A DNA stretch of 64,000 nt from JBFWRI01 sp050248995 (lineage in GTDB: Bacteria; Pseudomonadota; Alphaproteobacteria; JAIXQD01): contig JBFWRI010000001.1 in NCBI GenBank assembly GCA_050248995.1, forward strand, positions 62,001 to 126,000. The letters run 5' to 3'. Below the pieces are notes generated by a model. The model did not search any database. It was not told the DNA's origin and saw nothing but the letters and a program-made list of their open reading frames with translations. Below, in pieces: positions 15,812 through 24,947 of the stretch. Every line of letters begins with the position of its first letter. The first letter of the stretch is position 1. Both the position numbers and the translations under genes were made by a program.

Positions 15812-17644
15812 ATGCTGGTAACGCGATTGCATCGTGACAAGGACTACGGTCCTTGGCTGTTGAATAAACTTCCCCATGAACTGCCGTCGACGGCGTGGCG
15901 CATGGTGAAGCATGTAGTGAAGATTTATCGCTGGCGCGTCACCTTCATGATGTTCCTCAGCATCCTGCTGGCGATTTTACACTCGTCCCTGCCATTCGGC
16001 CTTGGTCTTCTGGTCGATACCACGCTGGAATCGCACACCATGAAAGCGGGTGACCGCTGGCTGCATGTGTTGCCTGCGGTCCAATTCTTTATCGGTCTTG
16101 TGCTGACACGCATGGCGCTGGAATACGTCGCATGGATATGCACCAACACGGTGCTGCGCCCGTTGCTGGGCCGCCAGACGCTGGAAGTGTTCGGCTATAC
16201 ACTGCGCCACCCGGTCGGGTATTACGACAACCAGCTGGCCGGTCGCATCATCCAGAAGTCATCCGACCTTGTGCAAAGTATTTCCAAGGTTATCGAAACA
16301 TGGCTATGGGATTATTGCGCGGGGCTGTTTTCGTTCATCACGGCGCTGGTGTACTTCACCTACATCATGCCGGCGCTGGGCGCGGCGATGTTCGTCTGGC
16401 TGGTGATTTACGGCTATCTGGCCTACCGCGTGGCGCTGACGACCATTCCGTTCATCCACCGCCATAACGACCTGAAATCGGTGGTTACCGGCCGTTATGC
16501 CGACCTGATCTCGAATATCCGCAATATGTTCTTGTTCGGGCACATCCACCGCGAGCTGAGCAATCTGGCCACCATCATCAGCGACCGCACCAACGCGCAC
16601 CGGCAGTTGCAAGCGGCACTGATCAATATTCGCATCATCAACCAGGTGATGGCATTTTTGGCGTGGATGATCCTGCTGGGCGGCGGCCTGTACGGCCTCT
16701 TCAACGGGATGATCACGCCCGGTGACTTTGCGCTGATCGGGGCGCAGGCGCTGTTGCTGGTGACGCAGGCGCGCACGCTGGCCGACAAGGCGCCCGACAC
16801 CATCGAATACTTCGGCGCTGCGCAGGAATCGTTGAACACGCTGGTACACCCGACGCCGCGCCGCGAACAGAAAGTGCCGTTTGACCTCAAGGAGCCCAGC
16901 ATCCACTTCGACGGCATATCGTTCGGGTATGCGCCCGATACTAAGTTGTTTGACGATTTGTCGCTGCATATCAACCCGGGCGAGCGCGTCGGACTTGTCG
17001 GCCCCAGTGGTTCGGGCAAGTCGACGCTGATGGCATTGCTGCTGCGCCTGTACGAAATCCAGGGCGGCGCCATACGCATCGGCGGCGAGGATATCAGCAA
17101 GATGCACATCGAAAGCGTGCGCAGTCATATCGGCTTCATTCCGCAGGATACGTCGCTGTTCCACCGTACGATTATCGAAAACATCCGCTACAGCCGCCCC
17201 GGTGCCACCGACGAGGAAGTGATTGAAGCCGCCAAGGCTGCGCAGGCACACGACTTCATCATGAAGATGAAGAAGGGCTACAACACCATGGTGGGCGAAC
17301 GTGGCGTCAAGCTGTCGGGGGGCCAGCGTCAGCGCATCGCCATCGCCCGGGCGCTGGTGAAGAACGCGCCCATCCTGCTGCTGGACGAAGCGACGTCGGC
17401 GCTCGATAGCGTGTCCGAACAGCACATCCGTGACGCGATTTCCACGGCGATGCACGGTCGCACTGTCATCGCCATTGCGCACCGCCTGTCAACGTTGGCT
17501 GATCTGGACCGCATTATCGTGCTGAAAGATGGCGTCATCGTTGAAATGGGCGCGCACCGTGAACTGCTGGAAAAGAACGGCCTGTATGCCAAGCTGTGGG
17601 AACACCAAAGCGGCGGGTTCATCAGCAAACAAGTCGTTACTTAA
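15812..17644 (+). CDS. ABC transporter half-exporter (fused TMD-NBD)
   Basis: 610 residues. The N-terminal part (about 40-320) has six membrane helices of the ABC exporter type. The C-terminal ATPase has Walker A GPSGSGKST at 397-405, signature LSGGQRQR, Walker B ILLLDEATSALD and the H-loop AIAHRLS. It would work as a homodimer or with a partner half. The neighbouring glycosyltransferase hints at a lipid-linked glycan or lipid substrate (MsbA-like role), but this is inference from context. Confidence 0.92.
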   Translation: MLVTRLHRDKDYGPWLLNKLPHELPSTAWRMVKHVVKIYRWRVTFMMFLSILLAILHSSLPFGLGLLVDTTLESHTMKAGDRWLHVLPAVQFFIGLVLTRMALEYVAWICTNTVLRPLLGRQTLEVFGYTLRHPVGYYDNQLAGRIIQKSSDLVQSISKVIETWLWDYCAGLFSFITALVYFTYIMPALGAAMFVWLVIYGYLAYRVALTTIPFIHRHNDLKSVVTGRYADLISNIRNMFLFGHIHRELSNLATIISDRTNAHRQLQAALINIRIINQVMAFLAWMILLGGGLYGLFNGMITPGDFALIGAQALLLVTQARTLADKAPDTIEYFGAAQESLNTLVHPTPRREQKVPFDLKEPSIHFDGISFGYAPDTKLFDDLSLHINPGERVGLVGPSGSGKSTLMALLLRLYEIQGGAIRIGGEDISKMHIESVRSHIGFIPQDTSLFHRTIIENIRYSRPGATDEEVIEAAKAAQAHDFIMKMKKGYNTMVGERGVKLSGGQRQRIAIARALVKNAPILLLDEATSALDSVSEQHIRDAISTAMHGRTVIAIAHRLSTLADLDRIIVLKDGVIVEMGAHRELLEKNGLYAKLWEHQSGGFISKQVVT

Positions 17645-17686
17645 CCACTCACGATGATGCTGCCATTTGGGCGGAGTACTGTCCCG

Positions 17687-18136
17687 TCAGGTAAGGCGCA
17701 TCATCTGATGCGTGCCGGCGCTGTTGCCCTTGCGGCGCATCCAGCTTGCCGCGCGGCCCGTGCGTTGGCCGGGGGTCTTGGTGGATGGGCGGCGCTGGCG
17801 CGTTTCACTGTCAGCGCGCACCTTGCGGTTGTTGGCGCTCGAGCGCTTCAACGACGCATTCTTTGTGGCATTGCGGGCAGTCTTTTTCTTTGCGCGCGAC
17901 TGCCCGGATTCGCTCATCGCGATGGCAATCGCCTGCCGACGCGATTTAACACGCTTGCCCTTGCCGGGACCAGGTTTGCCGCTGCGCAGCGATCCTTCCT
18001 TATATTCATGCATGACGTCGCGCACTTTGCGCTGTTGCGTCGGCGAGGCCTTGCGGCGGCTACCGGAAGTGCGTGAGCGTGAGGACGTGCGCGAGGCTGA
18101 GGGTGATCGGCGGGGTGAAGATGCGCGGGTTGTCAT
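17687..18136 (-). CDS. Basic Ser/Arg/Lys-rich protein, DUF6496-like
   Basis: 149 residues from MTTRASSPRR; AAGGAG stands 6 bases upstream, which decides this start over the longer open frame to 18244. The centre carries the DUF6496-type segment (QRKVRDVMHEYKEG, then GKRVKSRRQAIAIAMSESG). The protein is extremely basic and Ser/Arg-rich at the N-terminus, as in nucleic-acid-binding or histone-like proteins. A DNA-binding role is inferred from charge only. Confidence 0.7.
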   Translation of the reverse strand: MTTRASSPRRSPSASRTSSRSRTSGSRRKASPTQQRKVRDVMHEYKEGSLRSGKPGPGKGKRVKSRRQAIAIAMSESGQSRAKKKTARNATKNASLKRSSANNRKVRADSETRQRRPSTKTPGQRTGRAASWMRRKGNSAGTHQMMRLT

Positions 18137-18321
18137 GGAAGACTCCTTGTTCGTTAAAGTCAGGCCATCCGACGCTGTTTGCCGTAAGGATGAAATGATT
18201 AGGATCAAATAGCGCATAAAATCCCTGCAAGTACTTGATTTCATGCGCCTGAAAGTAATTCTGAATATTGCTGCCCGGACCAGAAACAGGTTATAAAGAC
18301 CGTCAGAAACGGAGACATATT

Positions 18322-18549
18322 ATGGGTAGAAATTTTGATCTAGATATCGATGGCTGTGCAATCGTGGCTGAACTGCCGGTCTATTCGCTTGAGACCGAAG
18401 CACGTCATCGCCATGTGGATGGTTACATTGCCACACAGCGGAGCCTGCGCGAAATCGGTGAAGCCTATGACGCCAATGCGCTGACCCCCGATGGTTCGCG
18501 CCTGCTGTACAGAACCGGCGTCCCGGCTGATAGCAAATACACGGTATAG
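18322..18549 (+). CDS. Hypothetical protein, 75 aa
   Basis: Not recognised. The ATG has GGAGA 6 bases upstream. The sequence has an acidic N-terminus (MGRNFDLDIDGCAIV) and a soluble body. It is divergent from the DUF6496-like gene and is followed by a GC-rich 8-bp hairpin and then the thrS leader. Confidence 0.55.
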   Translation: MGRNFDLDIDGCAIVAELPVYSLETEARHRHVDGYIATQRSLREIGEAYDANALTPDGSRLLYRTGVPADSKYTV

Positions 18550-18575
18550 TCCTTATTTAACCGAAATTTTTGTTG

Positions 18576-18596
18576 ACGGGGCCCCCGCGGCCCCGT
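18576..18596 (+). terminator. GC-rich hairpin before the thrS leader
   Basis: ACGGGGCC / GGCCCCGT, a perfect 8-bp stem with a 5-base loop, followed by TACCTTTTA. It may end transcription of the 75-residue gene upstream. Alternatively it overlaps a TTGACG -35 at 18573-18578 and lies in the spacer of the thrS promoter. Confidence 0.45.
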
Positions 18597-18611
18597 TACC
18601 TTTTATAGGTA

Positions 18612-18659
18612 ATGAAAAAGTTCACCACCACGACCACCACTACCGCCGTCACTGCCTAG
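18612..18659 (+). CDS. Threonine-rich leader peptide of thrS (15 aa)
   Basis: ATG AAA AAG TTC is followed by seven consecutive threonine codons, then Ala-Val-Thr-Ala and TAG. Eight of 15 residues are Thr, and the next gene but for 71 bases is threonyl-tRNA synthetase. This is the design of a transcription-attenuation leader in which uncharged tRNA-Thr stalls the ribosome (compare E. coli thrL). The TAG forms the exact loop of a perfect 9-bp hairpin that begins in the last three sense codons. The SD is weak (TAGGT, touching the ATG), so the transcript may start close to the ATG. Confidence 0.8.
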   Translation: MKKFTTTTTTTAVTA

Positions 18660-18696
18660 GGCAGTGACCGGTTCGCGCGTGTCGCGCTCTCTTTCC
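18648..18696 (+). promoter_or_regulatory. Candidate attenuator hairpins of thrS
   Basis: First hairpin: GTCACTGCC / GGCAGTGAC (18648-18656 with 18660-18668), loop TAG. Second hairpin: GCGCG / CGCGC (18675-18679 with 18683-18687), loop TGT, followed directly by the pyrimidine run TCTCTTTCC, a possible weak intrinsic terminator. The stop codon in the first loop puts the pause/terminator choice under control of ribosome position on the Thr codons. No clear antiterminator pairing could be assigned by eye. Confidence 0.6.
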
Positions 18697-18730
18697 AAAA
18701 TGTGGTTTCCAATATAAAACGGTGAACAAG

Positions 18731-20701
18731 ATGTCTGTAAATATTACGCTCCCTGATAACTCGGTCCGCAGCTTTGATAAAGCTGTCACGGGCGCCGAAC
18801 TGGCCGCCAGCATTGGCGCGGGCCTTGCCAAAAGTGCGCTGGCCATCAAACTGAACGGCGAAGTCAAGGACCTGGCCACGGAAATCAAGGCCGATGCCAA
18901 GGTTGAGATCATCACGCTGAAATCGCCTGATGCGCTGGAACTGATCCGTCACGACGCGGCGCACATCATGGCCGAAGCCGTACAGGAACTGTTCCCCGGC
19001 ACGCAGGTCACGATCGGGCCTAACATTGAGAACGGTTTTTATTACGACTTCTATCGCGAGCAGCCGTTCAGCACGAACGACCTTGAAGCGATCGAAAACA
19101 AGATGCGCGACATCGTCGCCCGCGATGACAAGTTCACGCGCGAAGTCTGGCAACGTGACGAAGCGATCAAGCTGTTTGAAGGTATGGGCGAAAAGTTCAA
19201 GGCTGAACTGATCCGCGATCTGCCGGGCACGGAAGAAATCAGCATCTATCGCCAAGGCAAGTGGTATGACCTGTGCCGCGGCCCGCACATGCCATCCACG
19301 GGTAAAATTGGCACGGCTTTCAAGCTGATGAAGGTCGCCGGCGCTTATTGGCGTGGTGACGCCAAGAACCCGATGCTGCAGCGTATCTACGCCACGGCAT
19401 GGCGCGATAAGAAAGAGCTGGATGCCTACCTGATGATGCTGGAAGAGGCTGAAAAGCGCGACCACCGCAAGCTGGGCCGCGAACTCGACCTGTTCCATAT
19501 GCAGGAAGAGGCTGTCGGCAGCGTGTTCTGGCATGCGAATGGCTGGACGCTGTGGCGCATCCTTGAAAACTTCATCCGTCAGCGCCTGAACGAGGCCGAG
19601 TATATCGAAGTGCGCACGCCGCAGCTGTTTGATAGCTCGCTGTTCAAGGCGTCGGGCCACTGGGATATCTACGGCGACAACATGTTCAAGATCGCCGAAA
19701 ACCCCGGTGAAAAAGATACGAAGTGGCTGGGTGTAAAACCGATGAACTGCCCGGCGCACGTGCAGATCTTCAAGCAGGGCATCAAGTCGTACCGTGACCT
19801 GCCGATCCGCATGGCCGAATTCGGCGCCTGTCACCGCAATGAACCGTCGGGCGCGATGCATGGCATCATGCGCGTGCGCGCATTCACGCAGGATGATGCG
19901 CATATCTTCTGTACGCCGGAACAGATCGTATCGGAATCACTGGCCTATTTCAAACTGCAGCTGGGCGTGTATGACGCGCTGGGCTTCGGTGCCGATAACG
20001 TGCAAGTGAAACTGGCGCTGCGTCCGGGACCGAATGAGCGTCTGGGATCTGATGCTGTGTGGGATCAGGCGGAAGATGGCCTGCGCCAGGCGCTGAATGA
20101 TGCCGGCCTGCAGTTCGAGGAGCTGCCGGGCGAGGGCGCGTTCTATGGCCCGAAGGTGGAATTCCACCTGCGCGACGCTATTGGCCGTACATGGCAGTGC
20201 GGCACACTGCAGCTCGACTTCGTGCAGCCCGAACGCCTCGATGCCGATTATGTCGGCGAAGATGGCCAGAAGCACCGCCCGGTCATGATGCACCGTGCGA
20301 TTTTGGGTTCGATGGAGCGCTTTATCGGTATGCTGATCGAGCACTACGCCGGCAAGTTCCCGCTGTGGCTGGCCCCGGTACAGGTGGTTGTGGCAACGAT
20401 TACGAACGATGCTGACGGTTATGCCGAAGAAGTGCTGGCGGCCTGCAAGCGTGCCGGGCTGCGTGCTGAAATCGATACGCGTGCCGAAAAGATCAACTAC
20501 AAGATCCGCGAACATTCACTGAAGAAAGTGCCGCTGATTTTTGTGGTCGGTAAAAAGGAATCCGAAGGCAAGCAGGTGGCCATCCGTCACCTTGGTGGCG
20601 AGTCACAGGAAGTAAAGCTGCTGGTGGACGCTATCCGTGAAACGGTGGATGCAGCAGCTGTGCCTTCAGGCATCAGGCAAAAGCCCAAAGCGGTCGCGTA
20701 G
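18731..20701 (+). CDS. thrS: Threonyl-tRNA synthetase
   Basis: Charges tRNA-Thr with threonine. With the ATG at 18731 (GGTGAA just upstream) the protein is 656 residues, close to the family norm; a GTG at 18722 is a less likely start. Order of domains: TGS (1-60), editing domain with H74-DAA-H78, class II catalytic core with the zinc-ligand motif MNCPAH (C340), motif 2 in [17 protein letters not shown] and motif 3 in [14 protein letters not shown], and a C-terminal anticodon-binding domain. Both editing histidines and the zinc cysteine are present. Expression is probably controlled by the Thr-rich leader in front. Confidence 0.97.
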   Translation: MSVNITLPDNSVRSFDKAVTGAELAASIGAGLAKSALAIKLNGEVKDLATEIKADAKVEIITLKSPDALELIRHDAAHIMAEAVQELFPGTQVTIGPNIENGFYYDFYREQPFSTNDLEAIENKMRDIVARDDKFTREVWQRDEAIKLFEGMGEKFKAELIRDLPGTEEISIYRQGKWYDLCRGPHMPSTGKIGTAFKLMKVAGAYWRGDAKNPMLQRIYATAWRDKKELDAYLMMLEEAEKRDHRKLGRELDLFHMQEEAVGSVFWHANGWTLWRILENFIRQRLNEAEYIEVRTPQLFDSSLFKASGHWDIYGDNMFKIAENPGEKDTKWLGVKPMNCPAHVQIFKQGIKSYRDLPIRMAEFGACHRNEPSGAMHGIMRVRAFTQDDAHIFCTPEQIVSESLAYFKLQLGVYDALGFGADNVQVKLALRPGPNERLGSDAVWDQAEDGLRQALNDAGLQFEELPGEGAFYGPKVEFHLRDAIGRTWQCGTLQLDFVQPERLDADYVGEDGQKHRPVMMHRAILGSMERFIGMLIEHYAGKFPLWLAPVQVVVATITNDADGYAEEVLAACKRAGLRAEIDTRAEKINYKIREHSLKKVPLIFVVGKKESEGKQVAIRHLGGESQEVKLLVDAIRETVDAAAVPSGIRQKPKAVA

Positions 20702-20806
20702 CGGCTAACCTATTGAATTACAATCTGTACTGCCCTTATTAACGGGCGGTTATCCGCTGCGTGTAAAAATTGTCGGATAAAGCGCGATTTATAAGCAGGA
20801 ATAGCA

Positions 20807-21430
20807 ATGCCTTCGAATGATGACCGCGGCCGCGGTAAGCCTATGAAGCTAAAAGGGTTCGCTGATGACGCCGGTGCGCCGATGATTGATGGCGCGGCCG
20901 CGCGGGCGGGTGTTTTTGACCGAATGAACGCTCAAGCCCGCGCTCCCGATCGCATGGGCCAGCAAAGGGAAAAAGCCAGCGCTATTATGGGTAGGGCATT
21001 TGGCACCGCTGGTGCCGTCGCTCTGCGTATGCAGGTAAATATTGTTGGCCAGCGTCTTTGCGATCAGGCGGCGGAAGCTGTTGCCAGTGATGGTCGTGGC
21101 TGGGTGGCGGAAGTTGATAAAAAAGGAAAAGGATTCCACGCGCTGAATGTTGAAGGTAAAAGCGACGAGGAAGTCATCAAGATTATCGCCGGCCTGCAGA
21201 GTATTGGCATTCCGAAAGAAGCCCTAAGTCTTGTGCCCAGTTCGAAGAATAATGGCGATTTGCGCATCCGTATTACCGAAGACGCTGATAGTGGCAGCAA
21301 CTATATAGGTTTGCTAAAAAAGCATCAGACTGGCCTTCAGGAAGCAAAGAGAGCTGCGGCAGCGCGCTATGCTGCACAACATGCAGGGCGGTCTCCGGCA
21401 ACGCCACCACGCGGGAACCGCCCGACTTAA
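20807..21430 (+). CDS. Hypothetical protein, 207 aa
   Basis: Not recognised. A polar N-terminus rich in Arg/Gly/Asp is followed by a helical region (about 60-90) and an alpha/beta-looking part (GRGWVAEVDKKGKGFHALNV and ISGLQ-like IIAGLQSIGIPKEALSLV). The C-terminal tail is basic and Ala/Pro-rich. It has no signal peptide. It lies between thrS and infC, which are direct neighbours in many bacteria. Confidence 0.6.
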   Translation: MPSNDDRGRGKPMKLKGFADDAGAPMIDGAAARAGVFDRMNAQARAPDRMGQQREKASAIMGRAFGTAGAVALRMQVNIVGQRLCDQAAEAVASDGRGWVAEVDKKGKGFHALNVEGKSDEEVIKIIAGLQSIGIPKEALSLVPSSKNNGDLRIRITEDADSGSNYIGLLKKHQTGLQEAKRAAAARYAAQHAGRSPATPPRGNRPT

Positions 21431-21553
21431 AGCTACCTATTCAGTGAAATTGCCAAAAAGTCGTATTTTACAACCTCTTTTCCGGTTGCTTTATCATTGC
21501 ATCTCCGATAAAACCGAAGGTCTGTTTTCGGAATAACCAGTTACGAGGAAAGT

Positions 21554-22375
21554 TTGCAGTCTAACCGTCCACCGGGCCCGCCACGCGGTCCCAACTCAGG
21601 TCCATCAGGTAACCGTCCATCAGGGCCTTCCAGCACATCAGGCGCAAACCGTCCTTACACTCCACGTCCCCAAGGTTCAGGCCCGTATCAGGGCAGCGGC
21701 GCACCACGCCCGGCCGGCACTGGCTATCAGGGCAACAACCCGCGCCCCGGTTATCAGGGTAACAATCCCCGTCCGGGTTATCAGGGCAGCAATCCGCGTC
21801 CCGGCGGTTTTGGTGGCCCGCGTCCGTTTACGCCGCGCGGTTCGGGCTTCGTCAAGGAAAAGTCGAAAGACGATCTGCGTATCAACGCCGAGATCACCGT
21901 GCCGAACGTGCGCCTTGTCGGCGAAGACGGCGAGATGATTGGCGTGGTCGATACCAAGGAAGCGCTGCGCCGTGCTGATGAAGCCGGCCTCGACCTTGTT
22001 GAAATCTCGCCGCAGGCCGATCCGCCGGTATGCAAGATCATCGATTACGGTAAATACAAGTTCGAACAGGAAAAGAAGGCTGCCGAAGCCCGCAAGAAGC
22101 AGAAGGTCGTTGAAATCAAGGAACTGAAGCTGCGTCCGATGATTGGCGATCACGATTATCAGATCAAGATGAAACAGGCCCGTCAGTTCCTTGAAGAAGG
22201 CGACAAGATCAAGTTCACCCTGCGCTTCAAGGGCCGCGAAATGAGCCATACCGAGCTAGGTATCGCGCTGATGACGCGTGTGAAGGCCGACTTGGCCGGC
22301 ATTGCAAAAGTCGACCAGGAGCCGAAATTCGAAGGCCGCCAGGTCGTGATGGTTGTAAGTCCGCAGAAATCCTGA
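21554..22375 (+). CDS. infC: Translation initiation factor IF-3 with repeat-rich N-terminal extension
   Basis: Binds the 30S subunit, checks start-codon pairing and blocks premature 50S joining. The IF-3 core begins at about residue 105 (INAEITVPNVRLVGEDGEM) and contains ALRRADEAGLDLVEI, PPVCKIIDYGKYKFE and the C-terminal domain LRFKGREMSHTELG. The 273-residue length exceeds the usual 180 because of about 100 extra Pro/Gly/Arg/Asn residues, including three tandem YQGNNPRPG units. The start is TTG, preceded by CGAGGAA; no better in-frame ATG precedes the core. Rare starts in infC allow IF-3 to repress itself (AUU in E. coli). The core is complete. Confidence 0.93.
   Translation: MQSNRPPGPPRGPNSGPSGNRPSGPSSTSGANRPYTPRPQGSGPYQGSGAPRPAGTGYQGNNPRPGYQGNNPRPGYQGSNPRPGGFGGPRPFTPRGSGFVKEKSKDDLRINAEITVPNVRLVGEDGEMIGVVDTKEALRRADEAGLDLVEISPQADPPVCKIIDYGKYKFEQEKKAAEARKKQKVVEIKELKLRPMIGDHDYQIKMKQARQFLEEGDKIKFTLRFKGREMSHTELGIALMTRVKADLAGIAKVDQEPKFEGRQVVMVVSPQKS
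21725..21805 (+). repeat. Three tandem 27-base repeats in infC (YQGNNPRPG)
   Basis: Three adjacent 27-base units encode YQGNNPRPG, YQGNNPRPG and YQGSNPRPG (residues 58-84). The copies differ at synonymous sites, so the peptide rather than the DNA appears to be conserved. Confidence 0.88.
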
Positions 22376-22417
22376 TACACCTGCGGTCCTAATTTATAGT
22401 CTATTGGATTTCAGGTG

Positions 22418-22909
22418 ATGAGCGACCCGTTCATCCTTTGCGTTCTCAGCAGCGCCTCAACGATTCGCCGTTCTAAAGAATTTGGCGACAGGCCCCTGTG
22501 CGAAATCGATGCGCTAGGGTCCGGTCTGGGCGATTTAAGGGATGCTGTGTCGGGTATGCGTCGCCGTGTCGCCGTTTCCACCCACTTTTATCCTACAAAA
22601 ATAGAAAGCCTGCTGCCGAAGAAGTCCGTGGTCGAATGGCTGCCAACCACGGGCACCGATGCCGATATCGTGCCGCACTGTATGGCGCAAATGAACAAGC
22701 GCTGGCCGAGTCTTTTCATACTTGATACGTATGAAGCGGCTGAACTGCTTGAACATGTCGGCATCACCGGCCGCGCCGTATCGCCCGGTACGGTGTGGGA
22801 AGTCGTCCCCGAAACCAAAAGCCTTTTGCGCATCATCCATACGCCGCGCCCGCTGATGACGCCCCCGCGCAAGGGACCGCTGGTGACACGACGAAAGGGC
22901 CCACGATGA
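22418..22909 (+). CDS. Hypothetical protein, 163 aa
   Basis: Not recognised. Starts at ATG 22418 (a GTG just upstream is possible). N-terminus MSDPFILCVLSSAS; the middle looks alpha/beta (SLFILDTYEAAELLEHVGI); the C-terminus is strongly basic (RKGPLVTRRKGPR). The TGA overlaps the ATG of the next gene (ATGA), so the two form a coupled pair. It sits where rpmI-rplT commonly follow infC. Confidence 0.55.
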   Translation: MSDPFILCVLSSASTIRRSKEFGDRPLCEIDALGSGLGDLRDAVSGMRRRVAVSTHFYPTKIESLLPKKSVVEWLPTTGTDADIVPHCMAQMNKRWPSLFILDTYEAAELLEHVGITGRAVSPGTVWEVVPETKSLLRIIHTPRPLMTPPRKGPLVTRRKGPR

Positions 22910-23322
22910 CGGCTTTGAAACCCCGTCTTGTTATCTGTGCGCTGGAATCCCCGGCGGATGGCGACCTTGTAAAACCATTTAGCTGGCGCCGTGCCGTGCC
23001 GGGCCTGCGTGACATCTACTATGCTGATGAATTCAATGGCTGGAATTTAAGGCAATCACAGAACTTCAATATTAAGCAGCTGCCAAAAATAAAAGGCGAC
23101 CTGCAGTCACAGGTTGAAGTTTATGAAAAACTGTGGCGCGAAGCCGATAGCCCGCTGGCGCTGGTTATACCGGCCAAAGCCATGAACATCTTCCTGCAAA
23201 AGCTTTTGCACACAAGAATCCCGTTTGATGCTGCCGGCGTGATTGAAATTGAACAGATGCCTAGCCGCGGCATTGACCGCTACCGCCCGCGCGCACTGGG
23301 CAAGCCTGCGCGAAAAAGCTAG
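22906..23322 (+). CDS. Hypothetical protein, 138 aa
   Basis: Not recognised. Begins MTALKPRLVICALESPADGD and ends in a basic tail (RALGKPARKS). The opening strand (LVICALESPADG) resembles that of the preceding gene (ILCVLSSAS), so an old duplication is possible but weak. The ATGA overlap implies a shared transcript. Its 3' end overlaps the convergent pckA stop by 4 bases. Confidence 0.55.
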   Translation: MTALKPRLVICALESPADGDLVKPFSWRRAVPGLRDIYYADEFNGWNLRQSQNFNIKQLPKIKGDLQSQVEVYEKLWREADSPLALVIPAKAMNIFLQKLLHTRIPFDAAGVIEIEQMPSRGIDRYRPRALGKPARKS

Positions 23323-24905
23323 GCTGCGCTTTTATCCTTGAACTGTTGGAAGTTATCAATGAACAGCGCGGCCACCTTGCGGGCAGCGGCGTCATAGGCG
23401 GCGCCGTCTTTCCATGTATTGCGCGGGTTCAGCACGGCAGCATCAACACCCGGCGCCGATGTCGGTACGCTCAGGCCGAAGAACGGCTCGGTTTCATATT
23501 CCACCTTATCCAGCTGGCCTGAAAGAGCCGCATTCAGCAGCGCGCGCGTGGTGGCAATCGGCATACGTTGGCCCGTGCCATAGGCGCCGCCGCTCCAGCC
23601 GGTGTTCAGCAGCCAGCAGGTGGCTTCATGATGATCCAGAAGTTTGCCCAGCAGATTGGCATAAACACGGGGCGGGCGCGGCAGGAATGGTGCGCCGAAG
23701 CAGGCGCTGAACACGGCGCTGGGTTCGGTCACCCCCCGCTCGGTACCGGCTACGCGGGCCGTATAGCCGTTCAGGTAATGCTCCATCGCTTGTTGTGTGG
23801 TCAGGCGTGAAATCGGCGGCAGCACGCCGAAGGCGTCGCAGGTCAGCATCACCACATGCTTGGGGTGCCCGCCCTGTCCCGCCATGGGGCCGCTGGCCAG
23901 CGCATGCGGAATGTAGTCAATGGGATAGCAGCTGCGCGTATTCTCGGCATAGCGGCTGTCGTTATAATCGACCTGGCGTGTCACAAGGTCCATCACCACG
24001 TTTTCAACCACGGTGCCGAAGCGCTCGGTTGCAGCATACAGCAGGGGTTCGGCCTTTTGTGACAGGTTGATGACCTTGGCGTAACAGCCGCCTTCAAAGT
24101 TGAAGATGCCATTTTCTCCCCAGCCGTGCTCATCGTCGCCAATCAGGTCGCGCTCGGGGTCGGCCGACAGCGATGTCTTGCCGGTGCCTGACAGGCCGAA
24201 GAACAGCGCGCTGCGTCCGTCATGCCCAACGTTGGCCGAACAGTGCATCGGCAGCACGCCCTGCGGCGGCAGCAGGTAATTCATCACCGTGAAAATGGCC
24301 TTCTTGATTTCGCCGGCATACGATGTGCCGCCGATGATCACCAGCTTCTTCGTGAAGTTGATGATCACAAAAGCGGCGCTGCGCGTGCCGTCGCGCTCGG
24401 GAACAGCGGTGAAATTCGGCGCATGGATAACGGTAAAGGCTGGCACTTGTTTCAGGCGTTCTTCCGACGACGGGCGCAAGAACATGTTTTGTGCGAACAG
24501 GCTGTGCCACGCATATTGCGTAATCACGCGAATGGGCACGCGATAGCCGGGGGCGGCGCCGACGGCCAGATCCTGCACATAGGCCTCATGGCCTTCCATG
24601 AACGTGCCGATGCGTTGCAAAAGGGCGTCGAATTTCTCGGGGGCGAAGGGTTTGTTGACGTTGCCCCACCATACTTGGTTTTTGGTTTCAGCATCCTCGA
24701 CGATGAATTTGTCGTTCGGGCTGCGCCCAGTGTGGATGCCGGTGCGCACGGCCAGTGCGCCCGCATTCGTCAGCTTGGCTTCATGACGGCGGATGGCATG
24801 TTCGACCAGGTGCGCGGGCGGTAAATTCCAATAAGCATGAAGCAGCTTGCCAAGATGAAGATCGGCAAGGGCCTGATTTTGCTGCAGGGGAAGGGAAGGG
24901 CTCAT
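23319..24905 (-). CDS. pckA: Phosphoenolpyruvate carboxykinase (ATP)
   Basis: Converts oxaloacetate plus ATP to PEP, the entry step of gluconeogenesis. The 528 residues include RTGIHTGRSPNDKFIVED, LPMHCSANVG, the P-loop GLSGTGKTSLS (G237-S247) and the metal motif DDEHGWGENGIFNFEGG, all as in the ATP-dependent family. The cytosolic enzyme works as a monomer. It is divergent from chvI, as in many alphaproteobacteria, and the shared 126-base gap holds four phased TTTAGGC-like repeats that could control both. Confidence 0.97.
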   Translation of the reverse strand: MSPSLPLQQNQALADLHLGKLLHAYWNLPPAHLVEHAIRRHEAKLTNAGALAVRTGIHTGRSPNDKFIVEDAETKNQVWWGNVNKPFAPEKFDALLQRIGTFMEGHEAYVQDLAVGAAPGYRVPIRVITQYAWHSLFAQNMFLRPSSEERLKQVPAFTVIHAPNFTAVPERDGTRSAAFVIINFTKKLVIIGGTSYAGEIKKAIFTVMNYLLPPQGVLPMHCSANVGHDGRSALFFGLSGTGKTSLSADPERDLIGDDEHGWGENGIFNFEGGCYAKVINLSQKAEPLLYAATERFGTVVENVVMDLVTRQVDYNDSRYAENTRSCYPIDYIPHALASGPMAGQGGHPKHVVMLTCDAFGVLPPISRLTTQQAMEHYLNGYTARVAGTERGVTEPSAVFSACFGAPFLPRPPRVYANLLGKLLDHHEATCWLLNTGWSGGAYGTGQRMPIATTRALLNAALSGQLDKVEYETEPFFGLSVPTSAPGVDAAVLNPRNTWKDGAAYDAAARKVAALFIDNFQQFKDKSAA

Positions 24906-24947
24906 GGAATTTTTATACGCGAATCTGCAACCTGTGGAATGGGTAAG

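Noticed and set aside
16304..19903. Minus-strand frames opposite the ABC exporter and thrS (392 and 415 codons)
   Set aside because: Antisense shadows in GC-rich coding DNA with no recognisable motif.
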